Source: Treponema sp. OMZ 838
GTDB taxonomy: Bacteria; Spirochaetota; Spirochaetia; Treponematales; Treponemataceae
Reading direction: 5' to 3'
Length of the DNA stretch: 64,000 nt
NCBI RefSeq assembly: GCF_000775995.1
Contig: NZ_CP009227.1
Span: forward strand, 2,462,296-2,526,295
A program made the position numbers and the translations under genes. Below the pieces are notes generated by a model. It was not told the origin of the DNA. It did no database searches and saw only the letters and a program-made list of their open reading frames with translations. This document shows, one piece after another, positions 9,175 to 18,572 of this stretch. Positions within the stretch are counted from its first letter, which is position 1. Each line of letters starts with the position of its first letter.

Positions 9175-10578
9175 GTGAAAAAGACATTGATAACGGGCGG
9201 TACGCTCGTAACTGAAAACGATACGTTTAAGGCTGACATTGCGATAACCGGCAGCAAGATAACCGGAATCGGACATTTTAATCCCGTCGATTTTGATGCC
9301 GTGTATGAAGTTCCCGGCTGTTATGTCATGCCGGGGCTGATCGATGCGCATACGCATCTTGAGTTGCAGCAGTCTCCGCAATACCGCGCCGTCGATGACT
9401 TTTACACCGGTACCGTTGCGGCAGCTTGCGGCGGTACAACCTCCGTTATCGACCATATCGCTTTCGGTCCCGCCGGATGTAATCTGCATTATTCCATAGA
9501 CCGATACCATGAGCTTGCAAAAAAGGCAGTTATCGACTACGGCTTTCACGGTGTTATTCAGCATGTGGATGATGCAATTTTGCGGGAGCTATCCGGCATC
9601 ATTAAAAATGAAGGGATTACGAGCTTTAAGGCTTATACGACTTACGGATTTAAAATTGACGATACGGGCTTTTATCGCTTGTTGCAAACCGTGAAAGAAG
9701 CAGGCGGTATTTTAACCGTGCACTCGGAAAACGATTCGCTTATCAACTATCTCCGGTCAAAATTCGTAAAAGAAAAGAAAATGCTGCCTATCTATCATGC
9801 GCGCAGTCGGCCTAACGAAACGGAAGCTGAGGCTGTTTCCCGCCTTATCCATTTTTCGGAAATGGTGGAGGATGCGCCGCTGTATATTGTACACCTTTCT
9901 ACAGGAGAGGCGCTTATCAGCGTTGTAGAGGGACGGCAGCACGTTAACCGGTTGTTTGTAGAAACTTGCACGCAGTATCTGACGCTTTCGGAAGAAAAGT
10001 ATGGAAATGAGAACGGCAGTCCCGATGATCCTGAAAATATCGAAGGGCTGAAATATATGATGGCGCCGCCCTTGCGCAGAAAGCAAGATATAGAAGCGCT
10101 TTGGATCGGGCTTGCAAACGGCGATATCCAAGTCGTTGCAACCGATCATTGTCCCTTCTTATTAAAAGAAAAGATGGACACCAAGGGCGATTTTACCAAG
10201 GGGCCGGGCGGCGCTCCCGGGATTGAAGAGCGGGTGCGGATTATTTTCTCCGAAGGTGTACAAAAAAAGCGGATTTCGTTGGAGCGCTTCGTGCAGGTGA
10301 TGGCCGCAAATCCTGCCCGCATCTTCGGTATGTATCCTCAAAAAGGATGTCTTTTGCCCGGCGCCGATGCCGACATTACGATTATCAATCCAAATGCGGA
10401 AGAAGTGCTGACAAAGAAAAACCTGAAAAGCGCCTGCGATTACTGCACGTATGAAGGGATGAAGGTGCAGTGTGCAATCGATTCCGTATTCAGCCGCGGG
10501 GAATTAATCGTAAAGCATAACGAATTTTTAGGCAAAAAGGGCAGGGGACAATTCATCTTTAGAAAACCGCCGTTTTAA
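9175..10578 (+). CDS. Dihydropyrimidinase/D-hydantoinase
   Basis: 467 residues, normal for cyclic amidohydrolases that open dihydropyrimidine or hydantoin rings. Binuclear metal site: HxH in DAHTHL near residue 57, the carboxylated Lys in FKAYTT near 151, His in VHSEN near 183, His in VHLSTG near 239, and Asp in ATDHCPF near 323. The family motif ETCTQYL lies near 263. Translation starts at a GTG preceded by AAGGAGGAGA. It is monocistronic or leads into the ArsR-type gene. A 30-bp stretch of this gene recurs at 18380-18409. Confidence 0.9.
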   Translation: MKKTLITGGTLVTENDTFKADIAITGSKITGIGHFNPVDFDAVYEVPGCYVMPGLIDAHTHLELQQSPQYRAVDDFYTGTVAAACGGTTSVIDHIAFGPAGCNLHYSIDRYHELAKKAVIDYGFHGVIQHVDDAILRELSGIIKNEGITSFKAYTTYGFKIDDTGFYRLLQTVKEAGGILTVHSENDSLINYLRSKFVKEKKMLPIYHARSRPNETEAEAVSRLIHFSEMVEDAPLYIVHLSTGEALISVVEGRQHVNRLFVETCTQYLTLSEEKYGNENGSPDDPENIEGLKYMMAPPLRRKQDIEALWIGLANGDIQVVATDHCPFLLKEKMDTKGDFTKGPGGAPGIEERVRIIFSEGVQKKRISLERFVQVMAANPARIFGMYPQKGCLLPGADADITIINPNAEEVLTKKNLKSACDYCTYEGMKVQCAIDSVFSRGELIVKHNEFLGKKGRGQFIFRKPPF

Positions 10579-10588
10579 ATGCAGCCGC

Positions 10589-10607
10589 TAGTTTTTTAGA
10601 GGTTCCC
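10589..10607 (+). repeat. Right half of the CTCTAAAA/TTTTAGAG repeat
   Basis: TAGTTTTTTAGAGGTTCCC matches the right arm and flank at 16521-16538 except for one extra T. The left arm is absent. Its AGAGG may serve as ribosome binding site for the gene at 10610. Confidence 0.5.
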
Positions 10608-10609
10608 AT

Positions 10610-11689
10610 ATGCACATACGATTTTCGGAAAACGGCAGCAGGCTATACGATTTTTTTAACCTTTTTGCGCATAAGGAGCATATACTTAACCGGCGCGAAG
10701 AAGAAAAAGGATATGACGATGTATGTTACACGCTCTTCTTATCGCTTTTGAATAAGGCAAAGGATATGCTTGAGCAATTTGAAGCATATTACTATCCCGG
10801 ATGCGCCTTGTTCGGAAATTTTATACCGTATTTGTATTACACCGACTATCAAAAGGAAGAAGAGCTGCTAAGCGATCTTGCCGCTTGCGATAGCGGCAAA
10901 TTGCAGGCAATGATACTTTCCTCGCTTTTGTATAACTTAAAAGGCATTTCAATCGAAAAAGCGGAAGATGTAATTCCATATCTGGACGATATACGCCGAA
11001 ACGGTATGTTTACGTTCTTGCATGGATTATCCATGACCGATAACGCAAAGTGGAGGATCCTTTGCGCATGGAATGACCCTGAAAGTACACGGGATTCCTA
11101 TATTGCATTGATGAAAGCATTTCTGCCTCTGTTTTTAGAAGAATACGCTTTATACCGCGAGGAAGTGAAGGCGTACGGACTTGACCTGCAAAAAAGGCTC
11201 GTAAAACACGGATATACCGTTATCTCCGATATGTGGAAAGGCATCTATGACGAGTGGGATAATACTGAGAAATACCTGTCAAATGCTTCGTATCTTTTTA
11301 TTTCTATTGGAGCTGCTCCCCTCATGAGTACGGGTCGTGATGAAGGCGATAAAACCAAAAGGACATATGTGCAAGGCTTTCATTTGGAACAAGGTTTACA
11401 AAAACTCAGACAAACGATAATTAATAATCGTGAACGGCTGGTATTCTTTTTTAAAAATTTAGGAGACGCTACGCGGTTTCAGATATTGGAACTGATCGGA
11501 AAAGGATTAGGCACAAATAAAGAACTTGCAGAAGCCCTATCGCTGACAACGGCCACCGTATCCTATCATTTAAATTACTTATTCAATGCAAATATGATTT
11601 TAAGAACGGATAAAGACGGTAAATCCGTGTTGGCCGTAAACAAACGAAGCATCAAGAAGACATTAGATGTGTTTCTAGTAAAATTGTAA
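10610..11689 (+). CDS. ArsR-type winged-helix regulator with long N-terminal domain
   Basis: 359 residues. The last ~85 residues form an ArsR-like winged helix: LGDATRFQILELIGKG, then a recognition helix around SLTTATVSYHLNYL, then a wing ending DGKSVLAVN. The first ~270 residues, rich in aromatic and acidic residues, match nothing I recognise; such fusions are known among larger ArsR-like regulators. It sits directly upstream of the siderophore-type operon, so it may control that operon or the hydantoinase. The effector is unknown. Confidence 0.75.
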   Translation: MHIRFSENGSRLYDFFNLFAHKEHILNRREEEKGYDDVCYTLFLSLLNKAKDMLEQFEAYYYPGCALFGNFIPYLYYTDYQKEEELLSDLAACDSGKLQAMILSSLLYNLKGISIEKAEDVIPYLDDIRRNGMFTFLHGLSMTDNAKWRILCAWNDPESTRDSYIALMKAFLPLFLEEYALYREEVKAYGLDLQKRLVKHGYTVISDMWKGIYDEWDNTEKYLSNASYLFISIGAAPLMSTGRDEGDKTKRTYVQGFHLEQGLQKLRQTIINNRERLVFFFKNLGDATRFQILELIGKGLGTNKELAEALSLTTATVSYHLNYLFNANMILRTDKDGKSVLAVNKRSIKKTLDVFLVKL

Positions 11690-11726
11690 AAATTGCTAAT
11701 TTTAACATATATCCATCTAATAATTA

Positions 11727-11777
11727 TTGATTTTTTTTACCGCTCGCTGTATACTGCGTCAGTTAGTACATACTAAC
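11727..11777 (+). promoter_or_regulatory. Promoter and 16-bp palindromic operator of the iron-type operon
   Basis: TTGATT (11727-11732), 17-nt spacer, TATACT (11750-11755). At the expected start site lies the perfect palindrome GTTAGTA-CA-TACTAAC (11762-11777). A repressor there would block initiation. Its core, TAGTA-N2-TACTA, is shared with the tro promoter palindrome at 58947-58962. Confidence 0.7.
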
Positions 11778-11804
11778 AAATACTATATCATAGGGGTAGA
11801 AAAA

Positions 11805-12821
11805 ATGAAAGATATAATGAAGCTTTTGGCCTTGACTGTAGCTGTTTCCTGTATGCTTTCGTGTCAGAATAAAAAGGATTCAAATCAGGCAAAAAAAACT
11901 GATGAACAGACATCGGTACAAACGGCAGCGTATGAGCCCGTAACGATTGAAACCTTTAAAAACACCTTTACCTTTACCAAGGTGCCTGAAAGAGTTGTCT
12001 CGTTAAGTTTTAGTGAAACGCAGCTTTTGGTAGCGCTCGGTTTAGCGGACAAGATTGTCGGCATCGCGACGGCGGAAACAGGAGTTGCCGACTGTTTACC
12101 TGAATATCAGGAAACATTACGCAAGCTCAAGGTTATTTCGGATAGTAAACCTACTTTTGAAGTGCTGCTGGAAAGTAATCCTGATTTTGTTGTCGGTACG
12201 GTGTACAGCTTTACGCAATACGGCGTAGCACCGGCAGAAGATTTTGTAAAAAACGATATTCCCTATTATGCGCTTAGAGGTACCTACGTAGAAAATTCAG
12301 GGATTGAGGACACCTATAAAGATATTGAAAACCTCGGTAAGATATTTAAGGTAGAAGAAAGAGCTGCTACATTGGTTAAACGTTTAAAGGAGCGGGAAGC
12401 GCAATATGCAGCTCATGCACCGAAAGAAAAGTCATGCAAGGTGTTTGTTTATAATAGCGGGGATGAAAAACAAGCGGTTACCATCGGCAAAAACTGTCTT
12501 GATGAAAAAATTGTCAGTATGGCAGGAGGTCAAAACATCTTTAATGATATTGCGAAACGGTATGGCAGGGTGAGCTGGGAAGAAATTGCAGTGCGGAATC
12601 CTGAGTTAATCGTTATCTACGATTATAATGACGGAAATACAGCCGGGACTCTCGAAGAAAAGATCGCGGAACTCAAAAACAATCCTGGACTCTCCGATGT
12701 GGAGGCAATTAAACATAATAATTTTACATCAGTAAAATTGATAGAAGTATTTCCGGGGCTTCAAATATTCGATGCGATAGAAAAAATACAAACCGCTATT
12801 GAAGGCATTACAGCGCATTAG
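11805..12821 (+). CDS. Siderophore/heme-type ABC substrate-binding lipoprotein
   Basis: 338 residues from the ATG at 11805; an upstream in-frame start (11727) lies inside the promoter and is rejected. The hydrophobic signal ends in LSC, a lipobox, so it should be anchored in the periplasm. The mature part has the FepB/BtuF-like class III binding fold, beginning ERVVSLSFSETQLLVALG. It is followed by a FecCD permease and ATPase, which supports iron-siderophore, heme or cobalamin uptake. The promoter palindrome points to metal control, so iron is the best guess. Confidence 0.85.
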   Translation: MKDIMKLLALTVAVSCMLSCQNKKDSNQAKKTDEQTSVQTAAYEPVTIETFKNTFTFTKVPERVVSLSFSETQLLVALGLADKIVGIATAETGVADCLPEYQETLRKLKVISDSKPTFEVLLESNPDFVVGTVYSFTQYGVAPAEDFVKNDIPYYALRGTYVENSGIEDTYKDIENLGKIFKVEERAATLVKRLKEREAQYAAHAPKEKSCKVFVYNSGDEKQAVTIGKNCLDEKIVSMAGGQNIFNDIAKRYGRVSWEEIAVRNPELIVIYDYNDGNTAGTLEEKIAELKNNPGLSDVEAIKHNNFTSVKLIEVFPGLQIFDAIEKIQTAIEGITAH

Positions 12822-12828
12822 GCTTCAT

Positions 12829-13866
12829 ATGCAAAAATATGATATCGATACAAAAAAGACAGCCGTACTATGTACGCTTCTAACGGCTGCGATTATCGTA
12901 TCCGTACCGCTGACATCGTTTTTAGGCTCGGCACAGCTCGGTATCGCTGACGTATTACAGGTATATGCGAGCAAGATAAGGCCTGATGCTCCCGTTTCAA
13001 TCCCCAAAGCCTTTATCAACATTGTATGGGAACTGCGGCTACCGCGTGCTTTGCTCGGTATCTGCGTCGGCGGGGGGCTTGCCGTGTGCGGCGCGGTGAT
13101 GCAGGCGCTTACTGCCAATGTGATGGCGGAGCCGTATACCTTAGGCGTTGCCTCTGGCGCTTCGTTTATGGCCGCTTTAAGCATTGCAACAATGGGAAAC
13201 ATTGCCGGAATATCGGGTATAACGCCTTCCATCGGTGCTTTTATCGGCGCCTTTGCCGCTATGATGCTGGTATACGGGATTGCAACGGATACCTATGGAG
13301 CCTCAAACGCACGGCTTATTCTGACCGGCATCGGCATATCGATGATCTGCGCCGCTTTTACCCAGCTGGTTATCACATTCGTAGGCAATGAATATAAGAT
13401 AAAGAGCATTGTGTATTGGTCTATGGGGAGTTTGGCAGGAGCACGATGGGATGTGCTCGCGTTACCGGTCATTGCGCTTACTGTAGGAGGGGCGCTTCTT
13501 TTTTTACATGCCGAACAGATTAACCTTTTGGCAATGGGAAAAGATACGGCTACCATACTCGGAACAAATGTCGGTGCTTTGCAAAAAAAGCTTATTCTGA
13601 TTATCTCCGCCATTACCGGCGTTATGGTTGCCTCGGCAGGTACCATAGGCTTTATCGGGCTCATCATACCGCATATTGTTAGGTTTTTTATCGGTGCCGA
13701 TAACAGAAAAACGCTACCGGTTATTCTACTGACAGGCAGTCTATTTACGATGTGGATGGATGCGGTTGCAAGAACCGTATTGGCGCCGCGCGAACTGCCG
13801 ATCGGTGTACTAACCTCGCTGCTCGGCGGGCCGTTTTTCTTATTCTTGCTGAAAAAGCATCGGTAA
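12829..13866 (+). CDS. FecCD-family ABC permease
   Basis: 345 residues from ATG 12829; a TTG at 12799 overlapping the previous gene is possible but less likely. About nine to ten membrane segments. Family marks include LRLPRALLGICVGGGLAVCG, the central stretch ending GSLAGARWD, and GFIGLIIPHIVRF, the ATPase-contacting region. It forms the channel for the binding protein upstream with the ATPase downstream. Confidence 0.9.
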   Translation: MQKYDIDTKKTAVLCTLLTAAIIVSVPLTSFLGSAQLGIADVLQVYASKIRPDAPVSIPKAFINIVWELRLPRALLGICVGGGLAVCGAVMQALTANVMAEPYTLGVASGASFMAALSIATMGNIAGISGITPSIGAFIGAFAAMMLVYGIATDTYGASNARLILTGIGISMICAAFTQLVITFVGNEYKIKSIVYWSMGSLAGARWDVLALPVIALTVGGALLFLHAEQINLLAMGKDTATILGTNVGALQKKLILIISAITGVMVASAGTIGFIGLIIPHIVRFFIGADNRKTLPVILLTGSLFTMWMDAVARTVLAPRELPIGVLTSLLGGPFFLFLLKKHR

Positions 13867-13873
13867 TTGACGT

Positions 13874-14686
13874 ATGGATATACTGAAAACTGAAAAAGTA
13901 TGCTTTGACATACACAATATACGTTTATGCAATGATATTTCCATTACGGTAAAAAAAGGGGCGTTTACCGGAATCATAGGGCCGAACGGAAGCGGCAAAA
14001 GCACGTTTTTAAAACAAGTATATGGAGTACTCAAACCTACTTCGGGGGTGATTTTTTTACGCGGCGAGGATATATCGGGCTTGAGTAACCGTAAACGGGC
14101 GGAAAACATGGGTGTTTTGGCGCAAGAAAATTTTACGGAATTCCCGTTCAATGTAGAAGAAGTAACCGCAATGGGAAGAAGTATGTACCATACGCTCTTT
14201 CAAGGCGAAAACGACACGGATAGAGCAATCGTAAGCGCCGTTTTAAAACAGGTCAATATGGAAGATAAGCGGAAGCAATGTTATGCGACGCTTTCGGGCG
14301 GCGAAAAACAGCGGGTTTTATTGGCGAGGGCGTTGGCTCAAGAAACCAAGCTACTCATTATGGATGAGCCGACTAATCACTTGGATATCGGCCATCAATT
14401 TCAAATTATGGAATTTTTGAAAACTCTCGATATGACGATATTGTCGGCTATTCATGATTTGAATTTGGCAGCCCGTTTTTGCGATTATCTTATCTTATTG
14501 CATCAAGGCGCAATACTGGCGCAGGGAACGCCGAAAGAAGTGTTAACAAAAGAAATACTGCGCGATGTTTTTCATATCTGCGCCAAAATGAGAGAACAGG
14601 ACGGCAGAATCGTGATAGATTTTATCTCCTCAGTTCATACGGCTAATGCGGATCATACAGCGAAGGGGAAAAGCGGATGTTCATAA
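13874..14686 (+). CDS. FecE/FepC-type ABC ATPase
   Basis: 270 residues: Walker A GPNGSGKST near residue 36, signature LSGGEKQ near 140, Walker B LLIMDEPTNHLD, and the switch His in AIHDLNLA. The motif set and length are those of siderophore/heme/B12 importers. The start is 7 nt after the permease stop, and the next gene begins inside its last codons, so the operon is tightly coupled. Confidence 0.9.
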   Translation: MDILKTEKVCFDIHNIRLCNDISITVKKGAFTGIIGPNGSGKSTFLKQVYGVLKPTSGVIFLRGEDISGLSNRKRAENMGVLAQENFTEFPFNVEEVTAMGRSMYHTLFQGENDTDRAIVSAVLKQVNMEDKRKQCYATLSGGEKQRVLLARALAQETKLLIMDEPTNHLDIGHQFQIMEFLKTLDMTILSAIHDLNLAARFCDYLILLHQGAILAQGTPKEVLTKEILRDVFHICAKMREQDGRIVIDFISSVHTANADHTAKGKSGCS

Positions 14687-16489
14687 ATAAACAGCTCATC
14701 AGCCTTTCCCGTGGGGGAAGAAAGCTGTTAATTCTTTCTTCCGTCCTTAATTTCGTGTTACTCGCTGCAAAAACGCTTACGGCGATTTGTACGGCAGTAA
14801 CAGTCGATCTTATATTCAGAAAAGCGAAGGTTCCGTTTTTTACGTCCTTACAGTCCATCTTTATCTGTATGGGAGCACTCATCGTTACGATTATTGTGCT
14901 GCAGCGTATCGTAGGCGTAACCGAACAAAAATGCAGTATCAAAATAAAAACGGCGTTGCGCGAGCAGGTGTTTAAAAAACTGTTCGCGCTCGGCCCCGCT
15001 TATACGGTGAACCGGCGCTCGGGCGAGATTGCCGCGATGGCGTTTACAAAAATAGAATGGCTCAGTCCGTATTTTTATCAATACCTCCCTTTTGTAAGCG
15101 GAACCGTTTTACTTGATGCCGTGTTAATTGCCGTCCTTTTTTATCTTGATAGCGCCGTAGGCTGTATCTGTCTTGTAGGGGCGGCTGGGATGCTCGGCTT
15201 TCCGATGTTGTTTTTTAAGGTTATGCGGGAGCGCGGCGAAAAAGAGAACGCTGCTCATTCAAAGTATTATGCCGATTGCTTGGATGCGGTACAAGGATTA
15301 CCGTCGCTAAAAGCCTTGAATGCGGATGAGTATCAAAAAAGCAAAGCTGCAAAAGCAGGGCGAAATCCTGCGTGTTACCATTATGAACCATTTAAAAGTT
15401 ACTATGATTGATAACGGCGTTTTACAGCTTTGCGCTACAATCGGAGGTACCTTATCCGCTGCGGTCGCGGCATTAAGGGTATATGCATATACCAATCCTG
15501 AAAATATCATTTATATGTTATTTTTAACGGGAGCTTGCTTTTCGCCGATGTATTTGCTTATCAATATTTGGCATTTAGGGTACCGCGGCGTTACGGCTTC
15601 ATACACTATTTACGATTTTCTTAACTTGCCGGTTACTCATTCGCTTTCGGCTCACGTTTCAAATGTGCCGATAGAAACCGAGATGAAAGAAAGCCGGACG
15701 GAAAAAAGAGATCATACAGATAGCAGTACGCAAAAGACACTGCAAGCGCCTGACGTAAAAGCCTATACCGGCGATATTGTCTTTAAAAATGCCGTTTTTG
15801 CCTATACGGAAGATACCGTAATCGATGATATTTCGTTTACGATTCCGCACGGAACCACGACGGCGCTGGTCGGAGCTTCCGGCAGCGGAAAGTCTACCAT
15901 TGCGCACCTTCTTGCAGGGTTTTATCCGCTTAAAAGCGGAACAATCACCATAGGCGATACAATCCTGTCCGAAAAAACAGTAGTTGAAATACAAGACCTC
16001 ATTTCGGCTGTTTGGCAGGATAGCCACATGTTCTTTGGAACCGTTTACGAAAATATTCTTATCGGCAAACCGGACGCCGCAAAAGAAGAGGTTATTGAAG
16101 CAGCAACAAAGGCACGGATACACGATTTTATTACAAGCCTGCCCGACGGTTATGATACGAACATCGGAGAACACGGAACAAAATTTTCAGGCGGAGAAAA
16201 ACAACGCATTGCCATCGCACGGGCATTTTTACGGAACTCGCCTATTCTGATTTTTGATGAAGCGACCTCTTCGCTCGACCGGCATAACGAGATTGAAATT
16301 CAAAAGAGTTTTTCCGAATTGTGCAAGGGGAAAACCGTGTTGGTCATTGCCCACCGCCTTGCAACCATTCAAAAAGCCGAACAAATTTGCATCATACGCA
16401 AGGGAAAAATAGAGGACAGAGGAACGCATGAGCAGCTGTCTTTGCATTCCGAATCCTATCGCACCCTCATGGGCAGCCAAATTGTATAA
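14677..16489 (+). pseudogene. ABC half-transporter broken by a one-base frameshift
   Basis: Two overlapping ORFs together make one ~600-residue half-exporter. 14677-15411 encodes the membrane domain up to LNADEYQK. The other frame, open from about 15320 to 16489, continues with KLQKQGEILRV and the ATPase (Walker A GASGSGKST, signature FSGGEKQ, Walker B ILIFDEATSSLD). The switch falls at a run of six A (15335-15340); five A would restore one frame. It could be an assembly error, a phase-variable tract, transcriptional slippage, or true decay. The rest is well preserved and pairs with the next gene, so recent or artefactual breakage is most likely. Confidence 0.8.
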
Positions 16490-16503
16490 CCGTTGCATAG
16501 GGC

Positions 16504-16534
16504 ATCTCTAAAAGCTCGATTAGTTTTTAGAGGT
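16504..16534. repeat. CTCTAAAA/TTTTAGAG hairpin repeat, copy 2
   Basis: CTCTAAAA (16506-16513) and TTTTAGAG (16525-16532) with flanks GGCAT and GTTCCC, between the two half-transporter genes. Flank GTTCCC is shared with the half copy at 10589. Confidence 0.6.
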
Positions 16535-16553
16535 TCCCTGATAAGGAATATCG

Positions 16554-18374
16554 ATGAAAGAAAAATCAAGGCTTTTTTATCTTTTTGCACTTACAAAATA
16601 CATCAAAGGCTTTCACCTGTATTTAGGTATTTCGATCGTTTGTAACGCAGTGTTTAAACTTATTCCGCTCGCGCTCACCCTCTTAACCTCGTACATGATA
16701 AGCGCAATCGTCTTAGGCAGTGCGGAAAAAACAAAGCTGCTGTTCGCTTTTGTTTGCGTTTTTATTGTACTGCAAGCCGTTTTTGCGTATTTGGATATTC
16801 TTGTCGGACACGATATGGCCTACAGGATTTTAGCCAAATTAAGAATAATCGCCTATAACAAAATAGATGAGCTGGCTCCGGCCGGACTTGAAAACGAAAG
16901 AAGCGGCGATTTAATTTCGATCGTTTTAGATGACGTGGAAATTCTTGAATGGTTTTATGCCCATACCATTGCACAGATTTTTGTGGCGTTCCTTATTCCG
17001 CTTGCAGCTCTCATCTTTATGGGGAGTCTTTCACCGTATCTTCCGGTTACCCTTTTACCGTTCCTTATCGCGCTCTTATTATTCCCAAAATTCAAAAAAC
17101 AAAAAGCCGATGTACACGGTTTTGATTATATGAAAGCAGCGGGAGATTTGAATGCAGAATCCGTCGATTGTATTCAAGGACTCAAAGATATTATCTCGTT
17201 CAGATATCAAAGACGCTATTTTCAAAAGATGAGTACAGCAATAGGAAAATTTAATACCGCCGTTTTTGAAGATTCTAAGCGAAGGATCACTCAAAGCCAG
17301 TTGCTATCGTTTTTAATTTTAACGGCTTCTTTTGCCGTAACTATTGCGGCCGCTCTGCTAGTAAAACAGGGACGGTTATCCCCGCTCTGGTTTTTACCTG
17401 TTTTAACCCTTTCTTCCGCTTTTTTAAGCCCCATAGCTGATGCCCTCAACATGAGTACCCAGTACGGTCTTATCTTTGCGGCTGCTAAAAGACTGTTTAA
17501 CCTGCTACTTACCGAACCGGAAGTGTACGATACGGGAGTAAAAACGGTAGAAGACGTAATGGCCGCAGGAAAGGTGGACGGTGTAGAAAACGCAAACGGA
17601 GCAGGAAAATCGACCGGAACCGAAATGCGCATTACATTCAAGGACGTTGCATTTACCTATCCGCAGCACGATGCGGAAAAGCAAAATCCTAAGATATTGG
17701 ACGGCATTTCGTTTACGGTTAAAACAGGCGAAACCCTTGCGCTTGTCGGCCGTTCAGGTTCCGGAAAAACGACAACAGCCCGTCTTTTACAGCGGTTGAG
17801 AGAGCCTGATGCAGGAGCTATCACCATCAACGGCATCGATATACGGGAACTGCGCTTAAAAGCTTTACGCGATATTATTACGGTTATTCCGCAAGATGTG
17901 TATCTATTTAACACAACGATAGAAGAAAACCTCCGGCTTGCAAAACGGGATGCGAGCTTCCAAGAAATACAGGCGGCGGCAACGCAGGCGCAAGCAGCAT
18001 CTTTTATCGAACAGCTTCCAGACGGGTACGGCACCGTTATCGGCGAGCGGGCATTAAAACTGTCAGGAGGCGAAAAAGCACGGCTTGCAATCGCACAAGC
18101 CTTTCTCAAAAATTCGCCGGTTTTGGTTTTGGATGAGGCTTCCGCAAACCTCGATTCCGAAAACGAAAGCAAAATTAACGAGGCGGTAACGCAGCTGAAA
18201 AAAGGGCGCATTACCTTAGTGATTGCGCACCGCCTTTCTACGATAAAAGCCGCCGATAGAATAATCGTGCTGAAAGACGGCAAGGTAGAAGCGGAAGGAA
18301 CCTTTGAAGCGCTGACACAGTCCTCCGGTTATTTTAGAGAACTAATCGGAGAAGGCGATGGTCAAGCGATATGA
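16554..18374 (+). CDS. ABC half-transporter, partner of the preceding gene
   Basis: 606 residues: six-segment membrane domain, a ~35-residue linker, then ATPase with Walker A GRSGSGKTT near residue 399, signature LSGGEKA near 501, Walker B VLVLDEASANLD and IAHRLST. AAGGA precedes the ATG. Exporter-fold pairs beside siderophore genes are known from IrtAB-like systems that import or process siderophores, which is a possible role. The linker contains NGAGKST, a Walker A look-alike in the wrong place that should not be counted as a third domain. Confidence 0.87.
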   Translation: MKEKSRLFYLFALTKYIKGFHLYLGISIVCNAVFKLIPLALTLLTSYMISAIVLGSAEKTKLLFAFVCVFIVLQAVFAYLDILVGHDMAYRILAKLRIIAYNKIDELAPAGLENERSGDLISIVLDDVEILEWFYAHTIAQIFVAFLIPLAALIFMGSLSPYLPVTLLPFLIALLLFPKFKKQKADVHGFDYMKAAGDLNAESVDCIQGLKDIISFRYQRRYFQKMSTAIGKFNTAVFEDSKRRITQSQLLSFLILTASFAVTIAAALLVKQGRLSPLWFLPVLTLSSAFLSPIADALNMSTQYGLIFAAAKRLFNLLLTEPEVYDTGVKTVEDVMAAGKVDGVENANGAGKSTGTEMRITFKDVAFTYPQHDAEKQNPKILDGISFTVKTGETLALVGRSGSGKTTTARLLQRLREPDAGAITINGIDIRELRLKALRDIITVIPQDVYLFNTTIEENLRLAKRDASFQEIQAAATQAQAASFIEQLPDGYGTVIGERALKLSGGEKARLAIAQAFLKNSPVLVLDEASANLDSENESKINEAVTQLKKGRITLVIAHRLSTIKAADRIIVLKDGKVEAEGTFEALTQSSGYFRELIGEGDGQAI

Positions 18375-18379
18375 TGGGA

Positions 18380-18409
18380 GAAACCTGCACGCAGTATCTG
18401 ACGCTTTCG
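18380..18409 (+). other. 30-bp duplicate of the hydantoinase gene
   Basis: Positions 18380-18409 match 9961-9990 at 29 of 30 bases, including the codons for ETCTQYLTLS, a hydantoinase motif. No further hydantoinase sequence surrounds it. It abuts the hairpin element that follows, so it looks like a captured or recombined fragment and is not itself coding. Confidence 0.7.
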
Positions 18410-18423
18410 TCCGTTCTAAAGCC

Positions 18424-18568
18424 GATATCTAGTTTCAGCAGCGGCACGGATGCCGCTGGTTATATCAGAAGTGATGTTTTTGCGCAGCAAAAACTCGCCA
18501 TGAAAAGTGTACACGGATGTACACTTTTCATGATGCGACAACGCAGATGTGCCGTATATTTTCAAAAG
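18424..18568 (+). repeat. Multi-hairpin element, copy A
   Basis: Three hairpins in a row, then a conserved tail. H1: CAGCGGCA/TGCCGCTG (18439-18446, 18451-18458), loop CGGA, inside an outer GATAT/ATATC. H2: GTTTTTGC/GCAAAAAC (18476-18483, 18487-18494). H3: 14-bp arms (18499-18512, 18519-18532), loop ACGGAT. Tail: CAACGCAGATG (18539-18549) and terminal TATTTTCAAAAG (18557-18568). Same order and loops as the right part of 54425-54815. It lies between convergent genes and ends 4 nt before the TPM gene stop. Confidence 0.75.
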
Positions 18569-18572
18569 TGTT

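Noticed and set aside
17600-17620. Third Walker A motif in the half-transporter at 16554
   Set aside because: NGAGKST lies in the linker before the true ATPase and has no matching Walker B or signature; likely chance.
17657-18283. 208-codon antisense ORF in the half-transporter at 16554
   Set aside because: Shadow of the ATPase domain; no independent support.
16554-18374. Complete exporter with the preceding gene, taken as a CydDC-type cysteine exporter
   Set aside because: No cytochrome bd genes are nearby and the operon begins with siderophore-type importer genes.
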